Origin: Sapria himalayana
Taxonomy: Eukaryota; Streptophyta; Magnoliopsida; Malpighiales; Rafflesiaceae
Reading direction: 5' to 3'
Length of the DNA stretch: 64,000 nucleotides
NCBI GenBank assembly: GCA_029783825.1
Contig: JAREIK010002033.1
Span: 37,968-101,967 of the forward strand
The notes beneath the pieces were generated by a model. That model had not been told where the DNA came from and did no database searches. It saw only the letters and a list, made by a program, of their open reading frames with translations. The position numbers were made by a program, and so were the translations under genes. Positions 61,716 to 64,000 of the stretch are shown piece by piece; position 1 is the first letter of the stretch, and every line of letters begins with the position of its first letter.

Positions 61716-64000
61716 GACATATAGATAGATAAACATATAGATAGATAGAAATATTGATTGATATATAGATAGATAAATAGATTGATTGATATATAGATAG
61801 ATTAATAGATAGATAAACATATAGAAAGAAAGATAGATAGACAGATAAAATAAATATATAGATAGACAAATAGACAAATATATAAATAGAGATATAGACT
61901 TATATAATGATAGAAATATACACCGATAGATTAATATCCGAGATGAAAGATAAACAAATAAATACGTAGGGAGATCGAATGATAGATTGATTACAATATA
62001 AATAGATATGCAGAAATACATATAGTTAGATACAAAAATAGACATATAGATAAATAGACAAATAGACAAATAGACATACATATAGATAGATTGATAGACA
62101 AATAGATATAAAGATAGAGAGAAAGATAGGCTAATGGACAGAAACACAGAAAGACAAATAGCCAAATACACATATAGATTGATAAATAGATAGACATATA
62201 GACAGATAGACATATAGTTAGTTAGTTAGATAGATAGATAAACATATAAATAGATTAACAATTATACAGATAGATAGATTGATACTCAAATAATATATAG
62301 ACAGACAGATAGATAGATACTAAAATAATATATAGACAGATAGCTAGATAGACACATAGATAGAGAGATAGATAAATATGTAAGTAGGTAGATCAACATA
62401 TATACAAATAGATAGATTGATAAATAGATAGATATATAGATACACAAAAATTTATAGATAGAAAGACTAATAGTCATATAGACATATTGACAGAGAGACA
62501 GATAGACACATATATAGAAAGAGATATAGATAGATTAATAGATATACATATAGACATTTAGATAGATTGAAAGATATACAAATAGACATATAGACAGAAA
62601 GTAAGATAGATAGATGGATAGACAAATCAATATATAGATCAATAGATAGATTCATAGATTGTCAGATATATATATAGATATATATAGATATATATATATA
62701 GTTCGACTAATAGTCAAATAAATAGAAAAATAGATATATGGATATTCGACAGACAGTCAGATAGATTTATGGATCGATAGACAAATAGATAGGCAATTAG
62801 ACAAATAAATAGATAAATATATAGACAGAAAGCCATATAAACATATAAATAGTTAGATAGATAGGGAGATAGATAGATAGATAGATAGACATATAGACAG
62901 GTTGACAGATAGACAAATAGATAGATAGATTGAAATATATATAGATATATAGATAGATAGATAGACATATAGATAAATAGACCGATATCTAAAAGATAGA
63001 TAGAGAGATAAATAAATAGTTAGATATATAGATAGATAGACAGATAGATAGATAGATAAAAAAAAAGACATATAGATAGATATACATATAGAAAGATAGA
63101 TAGATGGATAGATAGACAGACCAATAGATAGATAGTAGACAGATAGATAGATAGATAGAAATATAGAAAGATAGATTCACAGATAAATAGATAGACAGAT
63201 AGTTAAATAGATTGATAGAGAGATAGAGAGAAAAAGAAAGATTGACAAAAATACTTGCAAAGAAACATAGAGATAGATAGAGAGACACAAAGAGGGATAG
63301 AGAGAATAATAGATAGATAGAGAGATAAATAGATAGATAGTTAAACAGATATACAAGTACACAAATATATAGATTAACCGATAGATAAGTATGTAGGTAG
63401 CTCGATATGTATGTAATTAGTTAGAAAGATAGAGATATAAAAATATAGATAGGTATATAGGTAGATAGGTAGAGAGATAGTGAGAAAAAGTGATAGAGAG
63501 ATAGAGAAATAAAGAAATATTGAGATATATTGTTAGATAGATAATGATATAAAGATATAAAGGGATAGGGATAAAGATAGATATACTAATAGATAGATAG
63601 ATAGACAAATTAATAGATAAAACAACAAATGTGTAGGTAGATAGACCAACATACTAATAGAATAACAGACTGATATACTAATAGACTAAAAACTGATTGA
63701 CTGATAGATAGATAGAAAAACAAAAAGATAGATAAATAGATACACATATAAACAGATAGATAGATAGAAAAATAGATAGATAGACAAATAGATAGAAAGA
63801 AAATTAGATAGATAGATAGATAGAGACTCAGATAGATACATGATAGATAGTTAGATAGATAAGTAGATAAACATATATACAAAAAGATAGATAGAAAAAT
63901 ATAAAGAAAGATAAATAGATAGATAGAAAATAATATACATCTAGTCAAATAGACTAATAGATATATAGACATATAGATAGATATACAGAGAGAAAGATAC
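58103..64000 (+). repeat. GATA satellite array D
   Basis: Continuation of array C beyond the LINE, in the same GATA orientation, to the right edge of the window. Small local duplications are visible, for example the GATGAATAGATAGAAAGAAA phrase near 58608 and 58643, and an AATAATATATAGACAGA phrase near 62288 and 62325. A (TA)n run lies at 61677-61708. The right end (about 63200-63560) is richer in GAGA and AAAGA variants. No gene. Confidence 0.95.

Noticed and set aside
1..64000. CRISPR-like repeat-spacer arrays
   Set aside because: The repeats are tetranucleotide satellite units without constant repeat length or unique spacers, and the DNA is plant nuclear.
1..64000. tRNA, rRNA or telomeric repeats
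   Set aside because: No cloverleaf-like box pair, rRNA core words or TTTAGGG runs were seen on reading.

Overview
This is nuclear DNA from a flowering plant; no host gene that looks functional is present. The plant assignment rests on three transposon groups with plant-type features: CACTA (En/Spm-like) DNA transposons carrying Ptta-type protein remnants, an L1-type LINE with a DUF4283/CCHC ORF1 and a terminal RNase H domain, and a captured intron-containing SWIB-domain gene fragment. A monocot is possible but I cannot prove it. About 62% of the window is one degenerate GATA/TATC satellite that fills everything not occupied by a transposon or a short unique segment.

Layout. 1-2607: GATA-oriented satellite beginning with a ~508-bp higher-order repeat. 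2608-9062: the same satellite in the opposite (TATC) orientation, meeting the first at a palindromic junction. 9066-14907: a 5.8-kb CACTA element (CACTA-1) with ~575-bp terminal inverted repeats and a broken Ptta gene. 14908-21203: GATA satellite (array A) with two copies of a ~2.3-kb higher-order unit. 21204-22905: unique sequence with two unrecognised ORFs. 22906-25278: a second, left-truncated CACTA copy. 25279-32734: GATA satellite (array B). The block 22906 to ~31000 repeats 12636 to ~21200, so this is a ~10.3-10.9-kb-spaced segmental duplication. 32735-33187: a GC-rich patch. 33188-40458: a third CACTA-like element, left-truncated and chimeric, holding a broken Ptta gene, a ~540-bp AT-rich tandem repeat and the SWIB fragment. 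40459-51420: GATA satellite (array C). 51442-58081: a full-length but multiply broken LINE inside the satellite, bounded by an exact 21-bp target-site duplication. 58103-64000: GATA satellite (array D).

How it fits together. The region behaves like transposon-rich satellite heterochromatin. The satellite evolves by local higher-order amplification (~300, ~315, ~508 and ~2300 bp), segmental duplication and inversion, while CACTA elements and a LINE insert into it. The most informative points are the satellite orientation flips at ~2607 and across CACTA-1, which lacks a matching 3-bp target duplication and so looks like an inversion breakpoint, and the SWIB gene fragment carried within CACTA-3. 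I saw no CRISPR, prokaryotic system, tRNA or rRNA. The many long ORFs of Tyr/Leu/Ser/Ile residues in the satellite are artefacts, because (TATC)n has no stop codon in any frame.
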